Made by a program: the position numbers and the translations under genes. 64,000 nucleotides of DNA, from the NCBI GenBank assembly GCA_001630475.1, contig KV419402.1:699691-763690 (forward strand), read 5' to 3'. The DNA is from Sistotremastrum niveocremeum HHB9708. Its lineage: Eukaryota; Basidiomycota; Agaricomycetes; Sistotremastrales; Sistotremastraceae. Shown here piece after piece: positions 24,853 to 35,697 of the stretch. Each line of letters begins with the position of its first letter. Within the stretch, counting starts at the first letter, position 1. The notes beneath the pieces are model-generated. The model worked only from the letters and a program-made list of their open reading frames with translations, did not search any database and was not told where the DNA came from.

Positions 24853-26029
24853 ATGTCAGATGAGCAGCTTCACAAGCTCGAGAACACTCTCCTGAATGTA
24901 GATGGTACGACACCTCTACATACGAGATTCAGAGCTCTCTTCACTTTGAGAAACCTCGCGAATGAGAAGGCAGTTAAGATTATTTCGAAAGGTGTGTAGA
25001 GAAAAGCTTGATCTAGAAGCCATTTTACGAAGATCGCAGGGTTTGATGATGAAAGTGCTTTACTCAAGCATGAGCTTGCATATTGCTTAGGGCAGATGCG
25101 TGACGAATCGGCCTTATCGACTCTATCCAACGTTCTCGCCAATGAGTCAGAGGACGCAATGGTCAGACACGAGGTAAGTTGCACTTCAGCTACGATGTTC
25201 CATATAACTCATACTCCATTTTGGAGAGGCTGCAGAAGCACTGGGAGCCATATCCTCCACTACATCCCTACCCATTCTGAAGAAATACTGTTCGGACCCT
25301 GAACGTGTTGTACGCGAGACTTGCGAGATCGCCCTTGCACGAATAGAGTGGGAACACTCTCCAGAAGGACTTCAACAGAAAGAATACCTTACAAGCTCGG
25401 GATACACCTCGATCGATCCCGCGCCTCCATCAGCAGGGTCACCCATGACGATCAGTCCAGCTGTCGCTGCCAACAGCACCGTAGGGGACCTCAAATCAAC
25501 ACTACTAGATCGGACGAAGCCTTTGTTCGAGAGATATAGAGCCATGTTCGCTCTGAGGAACATTGGATCTGATGAGGCAGTTGATGCTTTGGCGGCGGGA
25601 TTCTCGGACGACAGTGCCCTTTTCAGGTGAGCACTCCCGGATCGCGATCCTCACTCTCTTCCTCAAAATCAAAATCATTACAGACATGAGATCGCATTCG
25701 TATTTGGTCAGCTCCTTTCCCCGCGATCTGTACCTCCGCTGCTCGAAGTCTTGCAAAACAATGCCGAAGAGTCGATGGTGCGGCACGAAGCTGCTGAAGC
25801 TCTGGGTGGTATTGCTACCCCTGAGGTTCTGCCTCATTTGAAAGAGTGGATGAGCAAAGACGGAGCTCCTAGAGTTGTTAAGGAAAGTTGCGCCGTGGCG
25901 ATTGATATGTGGGAGGTGGGAAATGCCTTTCCAGACTCGGGAGTGATTACTGACAGATCTGCACAGTACGAAAACTCCGGAGAGTTTCAATACGCCAATG
26001 GACTAGGGCCATCGACGATCGCAGTATGA
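24853..26029 (+). CDS. LIA1: Deoxyhypusine hydroxylase, HEAT-repeat iron enzyme
   Basis: Five exons (24853-24991, 25040-25173, 25229-25626, 25684-25915, 25967-26029) give 321 codons plus stop, the usual length for this family. The four His-Glu iron ligand pairs are all present: [37 protein letters not shown] and [13 protein letters not shown]. The second pair spans an exon junction. HEAT-like bihelical repeats form two halves joined by a Ser/Pro-rich linker. The enzyme hydroxylates deoxyhypusine on eIF5A, the last step of hypusine formation, in the cytosol. Start chosen by the family N-terminus and open frame. Confidence 0.95.
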
Positions 26030-27248
26030 TTGTCTATATCTCCGCGGCTTCCTCGGCTTCCGCACTATGAGGATGGAGATAGAAATATTTTTCGACTTTA
26101 TTCGCGTTGGTGATGCTTGGTTCATCTCTGACGATGACGCCGCCGCTTTGATAGGCTTGCCGAAACCGTGACACTGCTACCGTGGGCTTGAGGCCGTGAT
26201 TTGTACGATCGTGCAGCTTGTCGACGTCGATGTACTGCTATCTGAGATGCTTTCTGTTGATCAATACATTTGCAATGATGTACTTGTACATGTACAGGCA
26301 CTGTTTGGGTGGCGTCTGCATTGAATGAGACCTTCTATACCACTGGGGCGGCTGGCGTGAGATAGGAGGCGTTCGTTATCTGCCACGAGGGCGAGGAGAA
26401 TGATGAGCTTCGGAACTTCGAGGTCGGCGACGTTTGCAACCGCGTCCGACTCGTTCTCCCCAACCTCGACAACAGCGCTAGCACCAGAGTCCTCCGAGTC
26501 AGCGTACACTGTACCGCTGGAGTACGACTTTACCAAATGCACAATCGGCCCTCTCTCCCGACTTTTGCGCTATATTTCACTTCCTAAGCTTGTAATGCAG
26601 AGCTAGACCCGTCTCGGATGTCCGTTCAAGAAGCAGAACCGCTGTCAACAAAGTCAGATTTCGCCACAATCTCAGTCGCGTTCGATGGTCAGTTCGTCAT
26701 GGATCCTGAACGAAGAGATGTTTACGAATCCGGGGTACCTCCTGTGTACTCAGTCTAAGCGGTCTTGGACGGCAGGTCATAAGACATGATCGTGGATACA
26801 GGCACTTGATTGCTCTATCGCATCCTCATGGCGAACGTGGAAGTCACGGTACCGACTCTCACCGAAAACAGGCACTCGTCGACTATGGAAAATAGAGATC
26901 TCTGGATGGCCTTGCGGCACCACCGAGCGAATTTAACCATCACTCGAGCTGCTACCTCCGACTTTGGTTCTGAAGACTCCGGTTTGCTGCAGTCCTGGTT
27001 CTTGTGCGCTCGTCGACATCTTCCATCTCGATTCAGCTCATTTCAATGGCTTCTTAGTCCTGCTCCACCCCCGAGCCAATCGTTCGCCTCTTCGAGAGGG
27101 GCTGTTCCCACCATGATCCCTACGTTATACCAACGGGCTGCCTTCCTCTCCTTGAGGGTCTCTCACACTCAGGGCTTGATACATATATACATGTTCTCAC
27201 TGCTAGCCTCCACTCGCTCTTGAACATATTATCTTTCACATCCACATC
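26030..27248. other. Intergenic region upstream of the GMC oxidoreductase gene
   Basis: A minus-strand frame at 26261-26542 and a plus frame at 26810-27223 are open but show no recognisable family and no splice context. A TATA-like CATATATACAT lies at 27180-27190, about 60 bases before the GMC start codon, and probably serves that gene. Confidence 0.45.
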
Positions 27249-29538
27249 ATGGGCTCCTCTAATTCCATCCTTGGGGACACCTCAGCAGCTGATGCGTACT
27301 ACGATTTCATTATCGTCGGTGCTGGAGCTGCAGGATGTGTGCTCGCCAATAGACTGTCTGAAGATCCCGCTGTCTCTGTCTTGCTCGTTGAAGCCGGAAA
27401 ATCGTACGAACTTGCCATCATCTTCATTCTTTAGCTAACCGCTCTATCCTAGGCATCTCGATGAACTCAAGTCGAAAATCCCCATGACTTTCCCGCAGAT
27501 ATTCAAGTACGTCCTCATCTCCGTATCGAACGAGCCTCCTTCATCCCTCCCTCAGGACTCCACAAGATTGGGCCTACGAGACGATCCCTCAAAGGAACGT
27601 AAAGGACAGGAGCTTCTTTTGGCCTCGCGGAAAGATCCTCGGAGGATCAACATCCCTCAATGCCATGATGTATCACCATTGTGCTCCTTCCGATTACGAC
27701 GAATGGACCGGGGATGCTCCTGGATGGTCTTATGAAGCTATGCGCCCCTACTTCCGGAAGGCAGAAAATTACGCAGGACATGAACTCCACACCGATGTCG
27801 ATCTCTCTCACCGTGGTGCTGGTGGTCTGTGGCAAACAAGACATGCTCCCCGTATTGTGAGTCGTGCCTCATCATCACTGGACCGTAGCTGAACTTCTTC
27901 AGGATATCTGTAACGACTGCCTTCAATCATGCCGCAATGTCGGGATCCCTTACAATAGGTCGCGATCTTACCCTGTGCCATTTTTCGTTTATCTAACCGG
28001 ATTTTTTAGTGACTTCAACACACCCAACGGTACACTTGGCTGCAATCACATCACATCCTTCTTGGATCCGAAGGGCCATCGTACGTCTCTTCGGTACTGA
28101 TTACAAGCAGTCAACTGACTTCGCACCAGGTAGCTCAGCCGCAACCGCCTATCTATCTCCCATCCTGAACACGCGCCCCAATCTTCACATCGTAACAATG
28201 ACGACCACGACACGCCTCATCTTCTCTCCCCTTTCCGCTGTACCTACGGTAATGGGTATTGAAGTTGCAAGAACTCCAGTACCCGGCAAAGAACCCTCAT
28301 CCGAACGATGGATCATCAACGCACGTCGCGAGGTCATCCTGAGCTCTGGTTCCATCAATACTCCTCAGCTCCTAATGCTTTCCGGTATCGGGCCCAAAGT
28401 CGACCTCGACAAAGTTGGAATTCCTCTAGTGAAACATCTCGCTGCTGTCGGTCAGAATTTATACGATGTATGAAAACTTTACACTAGTCACTATCAGCGT
28501 CGCTGACATCCCTTTAGCATGTTGTATCAGGTGGCATATCCTTCCGTGCGGCGAAACCAGGGACGACCCTTGACTATCTTGCAAACCCCGCCAACACACT
28601 GCTTCCCATGGCTCAATGGCTCTTGACTGGGACGGGGCCACTTACGCACATGGTTGGCTCTGGTGCTGCCTTCATTCGGACTGACGACCCGACTCTTCCT
28701 CTGGGTTCGAAAGCGTCGCAGACCGCTGAGACTACAGACGAAACCTCCGGAAAGAACGCTCCAGATATCGAGCTTATCTGGATGCCCTTGGCCTTCCTAG
28801 ACCACGGATTTAAAGCTGCGCCTCCAGGAACCGAAGTCTTCACATTGGTACGTCATACCGTCGATGCCTTCGGAACTTTATCTCAGTGGGAATTCAGACT
28901 GCTACTCTTCTAAGACCTAAGAGCTCGGGTTCCTTAACTCTCACATCGGCAGATCCGTTTGAGAAGCCTCGCATTGATGCGAAGTGAGCCAGTTTCTTGT
29001 TTGAAGACACGGCGCTTATGCCGGCTTCTAGTTATTTTGCCGATGATAATGATATGAAAGTGCTTATCAAGGGCGTTCGTCTTTGTCTGCGTGTCGCTCG
29101 TTCCCAACCGCTGTTCTCCCGTCTGGACTTGCGATCTGATAATACCGATATGAATGATGTATTCTGGCTGGGCGACGCCGATCCTGATAAAGGCATGCAT
29201 AATCCAAAATTTACTTTCAGGCTCGTTGCTGACCGTATGATTGCAATACAGTGACCGACGAGGAACTCCGAGAATGGCTCCTCCGGAACGTCGAAACACT
29301 CTACCATCCAACCAGTACCGCCCGCATGGGATCTTCCCCCGAAACATCCGTCGTCAGTCCAACACTCCGCGTTCACGGAGTGGACAATCTCCGAATTGTC
29401 GATGCGAGTATACTGCCTTATCAAATATCGGGACATACGACCGCTCCGGTTATTGCACTTGCTGAGCGGGCGGCTGATATTATTAAGGGCGAATATACTG
29501 GTATTGCTGCTGCTCGTGTTAATAAGATCGTCCAGTGA
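27249..29538 (+). CDS. GMC oxidoreductase (AA3-type FAD flavoenzyme)
   Basis: Ten exons (27249-27403, 27453-27506, 27556-27856, 27903-27958, 28010-28080, 28130-28467, 28518-28847, 28898-28983, 29032-29192, 29252-29538) give 612 codons plus stop. The FAD fold is seen as [18 protein letters not shown], then [13 protein letters not shown], the GMC signature [17 protein letters not shown], and the C-terminal HPTSTARMG and ISGHTTAP with the catalytic His. No signal peptide is evident, so it may be intracellular. It oxidises an alcohol or sugar; the substrate cannot be told. The ninth intron (29193-29251) appears to use a GC donor: the joined frame gives DADPDKVTDEEL as in relatives. Confidence 0.93.
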
Positions 29539-30275
29539 TCTTTGGGTCTCCCTTCCCGGCGTGGCTGCTATCAATGCGCCTGTTCACAAGCTCTTTTTTC
29601 TTGGTATCTTGGAATGCCGATCTCTTGACGGATTTTAAATTATTGACCAAACAAGCAATCGTAAAGGACTCGGATGGAAGGAATGGATATCTATGTACAC
29701 GTGTTCTCCCCAGTTTACTAGTATACATGTCTCAGGTGAATGCTGCCCTTCAGACGATTAAGCCGCCATTGTTCCCATTTGGAGTGACGTCGGGGGAACT
29801 GCTACTGTCCCTGATGCGAGCGTATTCAACATCACCCACACTGCTCGCGCTACTACTCGCAAAAGAACTTCGTAGGCTTTTGGTCAGCACTCTGCCCGCA
29901 GTAGTTCCGGTGCAACATTCAAAAAGTTTTGGAAACTGCCACAGGACTTCAGAAACCGCTGCTGCCATTCGCAGCCTCTCATCCATTTCTTCTTATTGAG
30001 CACCCAGAGGATCCCAATCAGAGGAGTATCGAAACACTTTGTTTTTGTGAAGCTTTCGCAGCGCAAATGGAGGCCAGGAAGCATGGCAATAGACAGGAAT
30101 GTGGCTCAAATGATACAGCCAAGAACTGCGAGTAGGAAAAGCTAAGATGTTAGCTTTCGTAAACCGCCGCATTGACAAGTGTTGATCACCATCGTACGAG
30201 AGCAATCCTGTGACGCAAGACGTTTGAAGGGGGTGGCCGCTGGCACTCACTGGAGCGAACAGTCAGAGAGGGAAA
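29539..30275. other. Region downstream of the GMC gene, no gene recognised
   Basis: Short overlapping frames occur on both strands (for example 29993-30250 on the minus strand) without family matches. If the left inverted arm at 30276-30631 is a working leftward promoter, its transcript would run into this stretch, but I found no coding exons that support one. Confidence 0.4.
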
Positions 30276-30631
30276 GAAGGAAGACAAGGACCTACTATAT
30301 AGGCCGCGCGGTCGGTGCGACAGAGGTTATGAAGGATGTTGATGAACATTCCCGAACCTAGCCTCTTGCATGGCACAGGCAGTCCAGAGCTCTCGAGGGA
30401 GTACATTCGTCCCGTACTCATCGCGCACCCAGACCCAGAACGAGCCCGGATGAACGACGATAGGAAGAACGTTGCTGATGGCTTGTGGCCCGCCCCCTAT
30501 TTAAACAGTCCCACCGGGAAAGCGAACTCACGACTCGACCACCTAGATGGTGGTCAAGTGAAGGAATGGAACGGGGAATCAGAATGCAGGTGCGTACCAT
30601 TTATCGACCGTCAATTCGTTTCCAGCTCCGC
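30276..30631 (-). repeat. Left arm of a large inverted duplication (leftward promoter-like)
   Basis: About 350 bases that match, in reverse complement, the right arm at 30916-31272, at roughly 85-90 percent by eye. It includes a TATA-like CTACTATATAGG at 30293-30304 near its outer end and an inner small palindrome GACCACCTAGATGGTGGTC. The outer edge sits at AAGACAAGGACCTACTATAT; similarity fades beyond it. No terminal target duplication was seen. Confidence 0.7.
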
Positions 30632-30915
30632 ATCCCCACAGCCCAGACTCTGAGTATCCTTTATGAGGGCATCCAAGAGGACAGTCAGAAGAATAACAGT
30701 CGACCGTTCGTAGACCGTTGCCATTCAGATAGCAGCGCAACACCTGCTAAAGCAACGGAGTCGGAATCCGGCTGCGGTGCTCTTGAGCTTCACGCTCGTT
30801 CGCTGACCCGTTCAGGATAAATCGGGCTTTCACTCTCGAGTCTCTCTTGCTTTGCATCCCCCCTCAAGTGATAGCACAAGCTCTGGAAACTCTCGATATG
30901 TCGGTGGAAATTGAG

Positions 30916-31272
30916 GCGGAGCTGGAAACGAATTCACGGTCGATAAGTGGTACGCACCTGCATTCTGATTCCCCGTTCCATTCCTTCACTTGACCACCAT
31001 CTAGGTGGTCGAGTGGCGAGTTCGCTTTCCTGGTAGGACTGATGAAAGAGAGGGCCGGCCACAAGCCATCAGCAGCTCTGTCCCATCGTCGTTCGTCCAG
31101 GCCCGTTCTGGGTCTGGGTTCGCGATGAGTACGGGACGTTGTTCGACCTCGAGAGCTCCACACTGCCTGTGCCATGCAAGAGCTAGGTTCGGGAATGTTC
31201 TTCAACATCCTTCATAACCTCTGTCGCACCGACTGCGCAGCCTATATAGTAGGTTCTTGTCGTCTTTTCCTC
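30916..31272 (+). repeat. Right arm of the inverted duplication (rightward promoter-like)
   Basis: Reverse-complement partner of 30276-30631. The matching TATA-like CCTATATAG lies at 31241-31249 close to the outer edge and points toward Ser/Thr-rich coding remnants that begin near 31411. The spacer between arms is about 284 bases and is unique. Both arms keep the palindrome and a block starting ATTCTGATTCCCCGTTCCAT. Confidence 0.7.
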
Positions 31273-31410
31273 TGCCCCTCGTGCCTTCATCGATTTCATC
31301 GACATCTTCGCTTCGTCCGGGTCATCGTACCCTTTTTTTGCCGCCTCGTCCCTGTTTCTTTTTTTGAAAACTTCTGTTTTCTTATTACTTCTTTCTCTCT
31401 CCTTGACAGC

Positions 31411-32230
31411 TTTACGCACTTCGACAGCAACGAATTCGAATTCGCCAACTTCGACCCCCGTTCAATCGTCCACCGCTAATTTGATAGATACACCGATCTC
31501 CACGCCTACGGACGCAGCTCAGATCCTGGAACTTTGAGTTGCAGTGATTCCGGTAATGATCCTTCTTCGAGATGCTCCAGCTCATAGTTCTGAAAATAAA
31601 ATATAGAATCAGCTTTCCGACGTGGAGTCCGAAGAACACTCCCGAAGGAGCCTCTAACGACACGGGTATGATGGTCCTTTCTTTATTGATCAGGTGTGTT
31701 GATGTCTCATATAGTCTCCAACACTCCGACGTCGATGCCAACTGATACCCCGACGTCTACCACACTGTGACAACGAACACAGGTATGAAATTCATTGTCA
31801 ATGCTTCCTATTGTCGTCCTGATTGATGTTGTAGTTGTGTTTATCGATACTGATACTGCCACCGTCAGTACTGACACCAATATCTCCACCGTGGCAAGCG
31901 CGCTCACCACCACTGCGTCGCTCACGTCGTCAGAAGACCCGTCATCTCTCTTCCCATCGCCTACGACCACGCTGGCCACCACAGACAGCGACTCGTGGAC
32001 CACGATCCCGCCGACGCCGATGAGCACCATCTCCCTCTCGTCTCAGCTCTCCCTCTTGACTCAGACGTCATCTTTGGAGATTGATTCTCTTGCGACCACG
32101 AGCACGCCGTTCACTCAGATTGACCCCGATGCTCCACCACGTTCACTTCGTTAACGGATTCCACGGGGATTGTGGCTCCAACTGTGGCGCAACTGCCTCA
32201 GAGCCTCCCTACTATCAAAGAGTATTCCGC
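31411..32230 (+). pseudogene. Ser/Thr-rich (mucin-like) coding remnants
   Basis: Several consecutive stretches read as Ser/Thr-rich protein on the plus strand: around 31411-31538 (TSTATNSNSPTSTPVQSSTA), around 31700-31770 (SNTPTSMPTDTPTSTTL) and 31837-32130 (TDTATVSTDTNISTVASALT). The last shifts frame near 32130 and goes on as TSLTDSTGIVAPTVAQLPQS to a stop at 32228-32230. No start codon or signal peptide was found after the TATA at 31241, and stops interrupt the chain. Probably a decayed secreted or wall-surface protein gene driven by the right-arm promoter; an intact gene with unusual introns is less likely. Confidence 0.4.
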
Positions 32231-32684
32231 AACCGTGATCAATTCGTAGAAATAATAACTGAAGCATCAACCTATCTGAATTTTGCAATTCGTGCGGCAT
32301 CCTGCGGACTTTCATACCTATCTTGACCTATCCTCTCACACTGCCCTCAAATCATGGAATTCTCAAGCTCTAGCACTTTCATCAACCGGGAACACAAATC
32401 TAATAGCTCGCGCTAGTGTAATGCCGAGGGTCGTACCGGCTTTCACTTACAATGCCTGACGCTCGACTTTCTCTTATCTACTGGCTCATCTTGCCCTCAA
32501 CCCATGCCGTGCACGTTTTGGGGCTCTATCAAAGTAGCTCTAAGAGCGGCATTGATGGTCCCATTATCAGGATTGCCAATGATTGATACATATAAGCGGA
32601 AGAGAGATGGGAGTCTTGCCTTTAAGACGCCTGTAACTTGAAGCCTCACAGTCGATTCATCACACTGCAGCGAAACTCGAAAGC
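32231..32684 (+). promoter_or_regulatory. Promoter region of the lectin gene
   Basis: No gene seen. A TATA-like CATATAAG lies at 32589-32596, about 90 bases upstream of the lectin start codon. Confidence 0.4.
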
Positions 32685-33707
32685 ATGGTCTATACGAATG
32701 CTCTCCCCGATTCAGGATTAGCTTCTACATGGTGGAGAGACAAGAACAGTGCGTATGCTATACTACTTATCGACCTCACACTATCCTCATTGTGCCTATC
32801 AGACGATGCCCACATTCGCGTTTACTACCAAGACGTCGACCTATTCATCTGCGAAGTCAAATGCGACAAAGGCATCTGGAAGAAAGGCAGTCAAAGATGC
32901 TTCGCGCTGCCCACAAAGACCTCCCTAGCTGCCATCCCCTATCTTCCCGGCGACGGCAACGTCTCCAATATCCCACCCGATCTGGAGGTAGAGATCCGTC
33001 TCTACACTATCGACAAGAGCAACTCTGCTCCTACAATCGTAGAATACAGCAAGTCGCAGACTTCTGGCATCTGGTCGAAGAATGCGACTGTACCCACGTT
33101 CGACCTTTACCCAGATTCCGCGCTCGGCGCCGTCGAATATCGCACCCATCTCATTCGAGTCTTCTATCAAGATAAAGCTGGATACGTCAGAGTATCTCAA
33201 TGGGGTCCCGTAACCAACCATTGGGTTGTCAGTACTGGAGGTGCCAATCTGAGAGTCTCCGATGCACCTGCACATATCGGAACTCCCATCGGTGCTGTCC
33301 AAGGGCCATGGCATTACCTCAACTGGGCCGCCGTCGTTTGGCAGGACAATGACAATAACATCGAGGGTTCAATCAGCATCAACGACGTACCCAAAGCCAT
33401 GTCTTTCCCTACTAAATATCCCGCTAGCCCTTCCGGCTCTATCACCGTCGCAACTTGGTCGACTGAGAAGACGTCGATATATTACGGCGGAAAAGATGGC
33501 GGAATACAGAAGTTGGAACTCAATAATGATAGTTGGAGTGGACCTATCAATGTGTTCACGGGGAACATTATGGATGCTGATGTCTCTGGCTCGGGCGGTT
33601 TGGCGTCTGCCGCCTATACTTCTGACGCTCAGAGTGCCGCAGATCACTGGGGTACTGTCTTCTACCAACCCGGTGGTCAAGGCACGATCGTTGAGATCCT
33701 CATCTAA
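32685..33707 (+). CDS. Fucose-specific lectin-like protein (Aleuria aurantia lectin fold)
   Basis: The frame is open throughout, but a typical GT...AG intron of 54 bp (32749-32802) lies near the start. Removing it gives 322 residues, close to the family length of about 310, and joins DKN to DAHIRVYYQD. Repeats of the six-bladed propeller are visible as HIRVYYQ, LIRVFYQDKAGYVRVSQW, YLNWAAVVWQD and TSIYYGGKDGGIQKL. No signal peptide, as in many fungal lectins. It is expected to bind fucosylated glycans; roles proposed for the family include defence against animals and recognition. Sugar-binding residues were not scored blade by blade. Confidence 0.85.
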   Translation: MVYTNALPDSGLASTWWRDKNSAYAILLIDLTLSSLCLSDDAHIRVYYQDVDLFICEVKCDKGIWKKGSQRCFALPTKTSLAAIPYLPGDGNVSNIPPDLEVEIRLYTIDKSNSAPTIVEYSKSQTSGIWSKNATVPTFDLYPDSALGAVEYRTHLIRVFYQDKAGYVRVSQWGPVTNHWVVSTGGANLRVSDAPAHIGTPIGAVQGPWHYLNWAAVVWQDNDNNIEGSISINDVPKAMSFPTKYPASPSGSITVATWSTEKTSIYYGGKDGGIQKLELNNDSWSGPINVFTGNIMDADVSGSGGLASAAYTSDAQSAADHWGTVFYQPGGQGTIVEILI

Positions 33708-34652
33708 CTTAGGGATTCTGGACGTCAAACTGAGCTATTGAGTCCTATGCGTGCATGTGCGCTGTGGTTGCAATTCCTCATACAATATACACGATTCATA
33801 TATCTTTCAGTTCGAAACAAAGTATATTGGAAATAGGTCGCCGGACTCTGCATGGATTCCGAAACAGTTTGTCGTGCAGATATCTGTCTTCTTAAGGACT
33901 AATGGGAGTCATGAAAGTAATTCGCAACGCAACGCTGAACTCAAGATATCCCAACAGTCCATTTTCTCCAGTGCCTGCTTCTCCCGAAGCCATCACATCG
34001 AGTCGATCCTTAACTTCCCGGGCTACAACATACGCCATCTTTCCGGGAACGGTCGCCCAAGAGTGAACATACGATACACTAAGTCGCGGGGGAAGGTTAA
34101 GTCAAATAAGCTTTCCGAACGTCGCCGAGAAGACTGATGGATGCCAGCGCTCGAAGTTACGGGCGACAATCATGTGGATTCCGAAAATTCGAGAACTCTC
34201 AGGGACACCCGATAGAGACCATCGTTTATTCATCTACAGTACGCGGGTACTGGTGTGAGAGGGGCCGTCAAAAATTTTGACAGGGCCGCGGGTGAAGAAC
34301 TTTCGGAGGCGGCGGCGTGGCGTAGTTCAAGGAAAACGCGGGAGAGGGCTGTCAATATTCCATCGGCGATATGAGACGAAGTCAGGGCAACAACAGTCCG
34401 AGAAAAGCGCTGAAGATAGGAGTCCGAGCCGAAACGCGTCGCGGCAAAGAAGACACGGTGTGACAGTGACGTGACACACGCGATATCCGGGCGCTTCGAC
34501 CGACAGCTTCGCCCGAAGACGTTGACCGATGAAGCCGGAATAGCAGCGGAAAAGACGGAAAAGAGAGAAAACGAGTCACTGAGCGTCCTGACGCGCAGCA
34601 AAAAATTATAAAGCAGATCGCTCTTCCTGCCACACCTCCAACGATATCCCAG
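33708..34652. other. Intergenic region between the lectin and GNAT genes
   Basis: About 945 bases with no supported gene or repeat. A minus-strand frame (34230-34601) is open but has no family match and overlaps the likely GNAT promoter. Confidence 0.45.
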
Positions 34653-35500
34653 ATGGCCTACGTGAACAACTACGTTGCGCCTCCAGCAACTGATGCGCTG
34701 GCCGAATGGGAAAAGGTGAAGGAGCAGGTTCTGGATCCCAAGGTGGCATATGACCTGAACTTCTGCTATCCTGTGGGAGAGTTAGAGAATGATAGAGTGA
34801 AGTTGACGCCCTTCGTGGTGCGTACCTCATGTTGTTCCTCAATATTCCTCTAGTGCCTGACTAGTGCCTGGTGCACTCATCATGTTTACAGCCTGCCATT
34901 CATTTGAAGGACTGGTTCCAATTATCGAAAGATCATGGCGATCTATATAGGTTCATGCCGTTTGGACCATTTGACAGCGAAGATGCGGTAGGGGCGTGGA
35001 TTGAACAAAGAATTCACAAAGACCCCGGGAACGTGCTCTTTATCATCCTGGATAAGGCTTCCCAGAAGATCGCAGGGGCGCTTGGAGTGCTTTCAACGAC
35101 GCGGGAACGGATGTCGACAGAAATTGGCTTCGTGATGATACTTCCCGAGTTCAGGCGGAGCCATGTGACGACGAACGCAGTTGGATTACTGTTCCATTGG
35201 CTCCTGGATGACGAGAAAGATGGAGGGCTGGGATTAAATCGAGTGCAATGGCAAGCTCATGCTTCCAACGCGCCATCGGTGAGGGCGGCAGAGCGCCTTG
35301 GGTTCCGGAATGAAGGGACAGAGAAGTGGCAAAGGGTGTTGGTGAAGGGCAAGGAAGGGCGGGAGGGTGTGAAAGAGCGCGCGACGTTCAACGGTGTTGG
35401 AAGAGACAGCGTCGTGCTGGCGATTTGTTGGGACGAATGGAACGACGGCGGGCGGCAGAAGGTGGACGGCATGATGGCTTACGTAAAACATAGTTCCTGA
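34653..35500 (+). CDS. GNAT N-acetyltransferase (RimJ/RimL type)
   Basis: Exons 34653-34817 and 34892-35500 give 257 codons plus stop. The acetyltransferase fold is recognised by MSTEIGFVMILPEFRRSHVT (beta-4 and the acetyl-CoA loop), then LGLNRVQWQAHASNAPSVRA and AERLGFRNEGTEKW, which is the usual RimJ/RimL ending. Family members transfer acetyl from acetyl-CoA to protein N-termini or small amines; the substrate here is unknown. The stretch before the fold (NNYVAPPATDALAEWEKVKE) is an extra N-terminal part common in fungal members. Confidence 0.88.
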
Positions 35501-35697
35501 TCGAAAATTTCCCGATATAGAGCACAACGTCATGGATTTGGCAATCGACGTCAACCCGGGTATTTGAAAAGACGGATTCGGCAGGGTAACGCCGGACTCG
35601 CCCCCGTTCGGCTCCGTATAGCCAGACCTGACGTTGAGTTCAACCCCTGGCTACAGCGACAAAATGTCCTCATCCTAGCCGCGTTCCTTTCTCTCCA

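Noticed and set aside
28848-28886. A shorter intron (39 bp) for the seventh intron of the GMC gene
   Set aside because: It leads to a stop after eight codons; the 50-bp intron ending at 28897 gives [18 protein letters not shown] as in relatives.
30342-31208. Frames in both inverted arms coding similar peptides of about 105 and 114 residues
   Set aside because: They follow only from the duplicated DNA, lie across promoter-like sequence, and have no family match or consistent ending.
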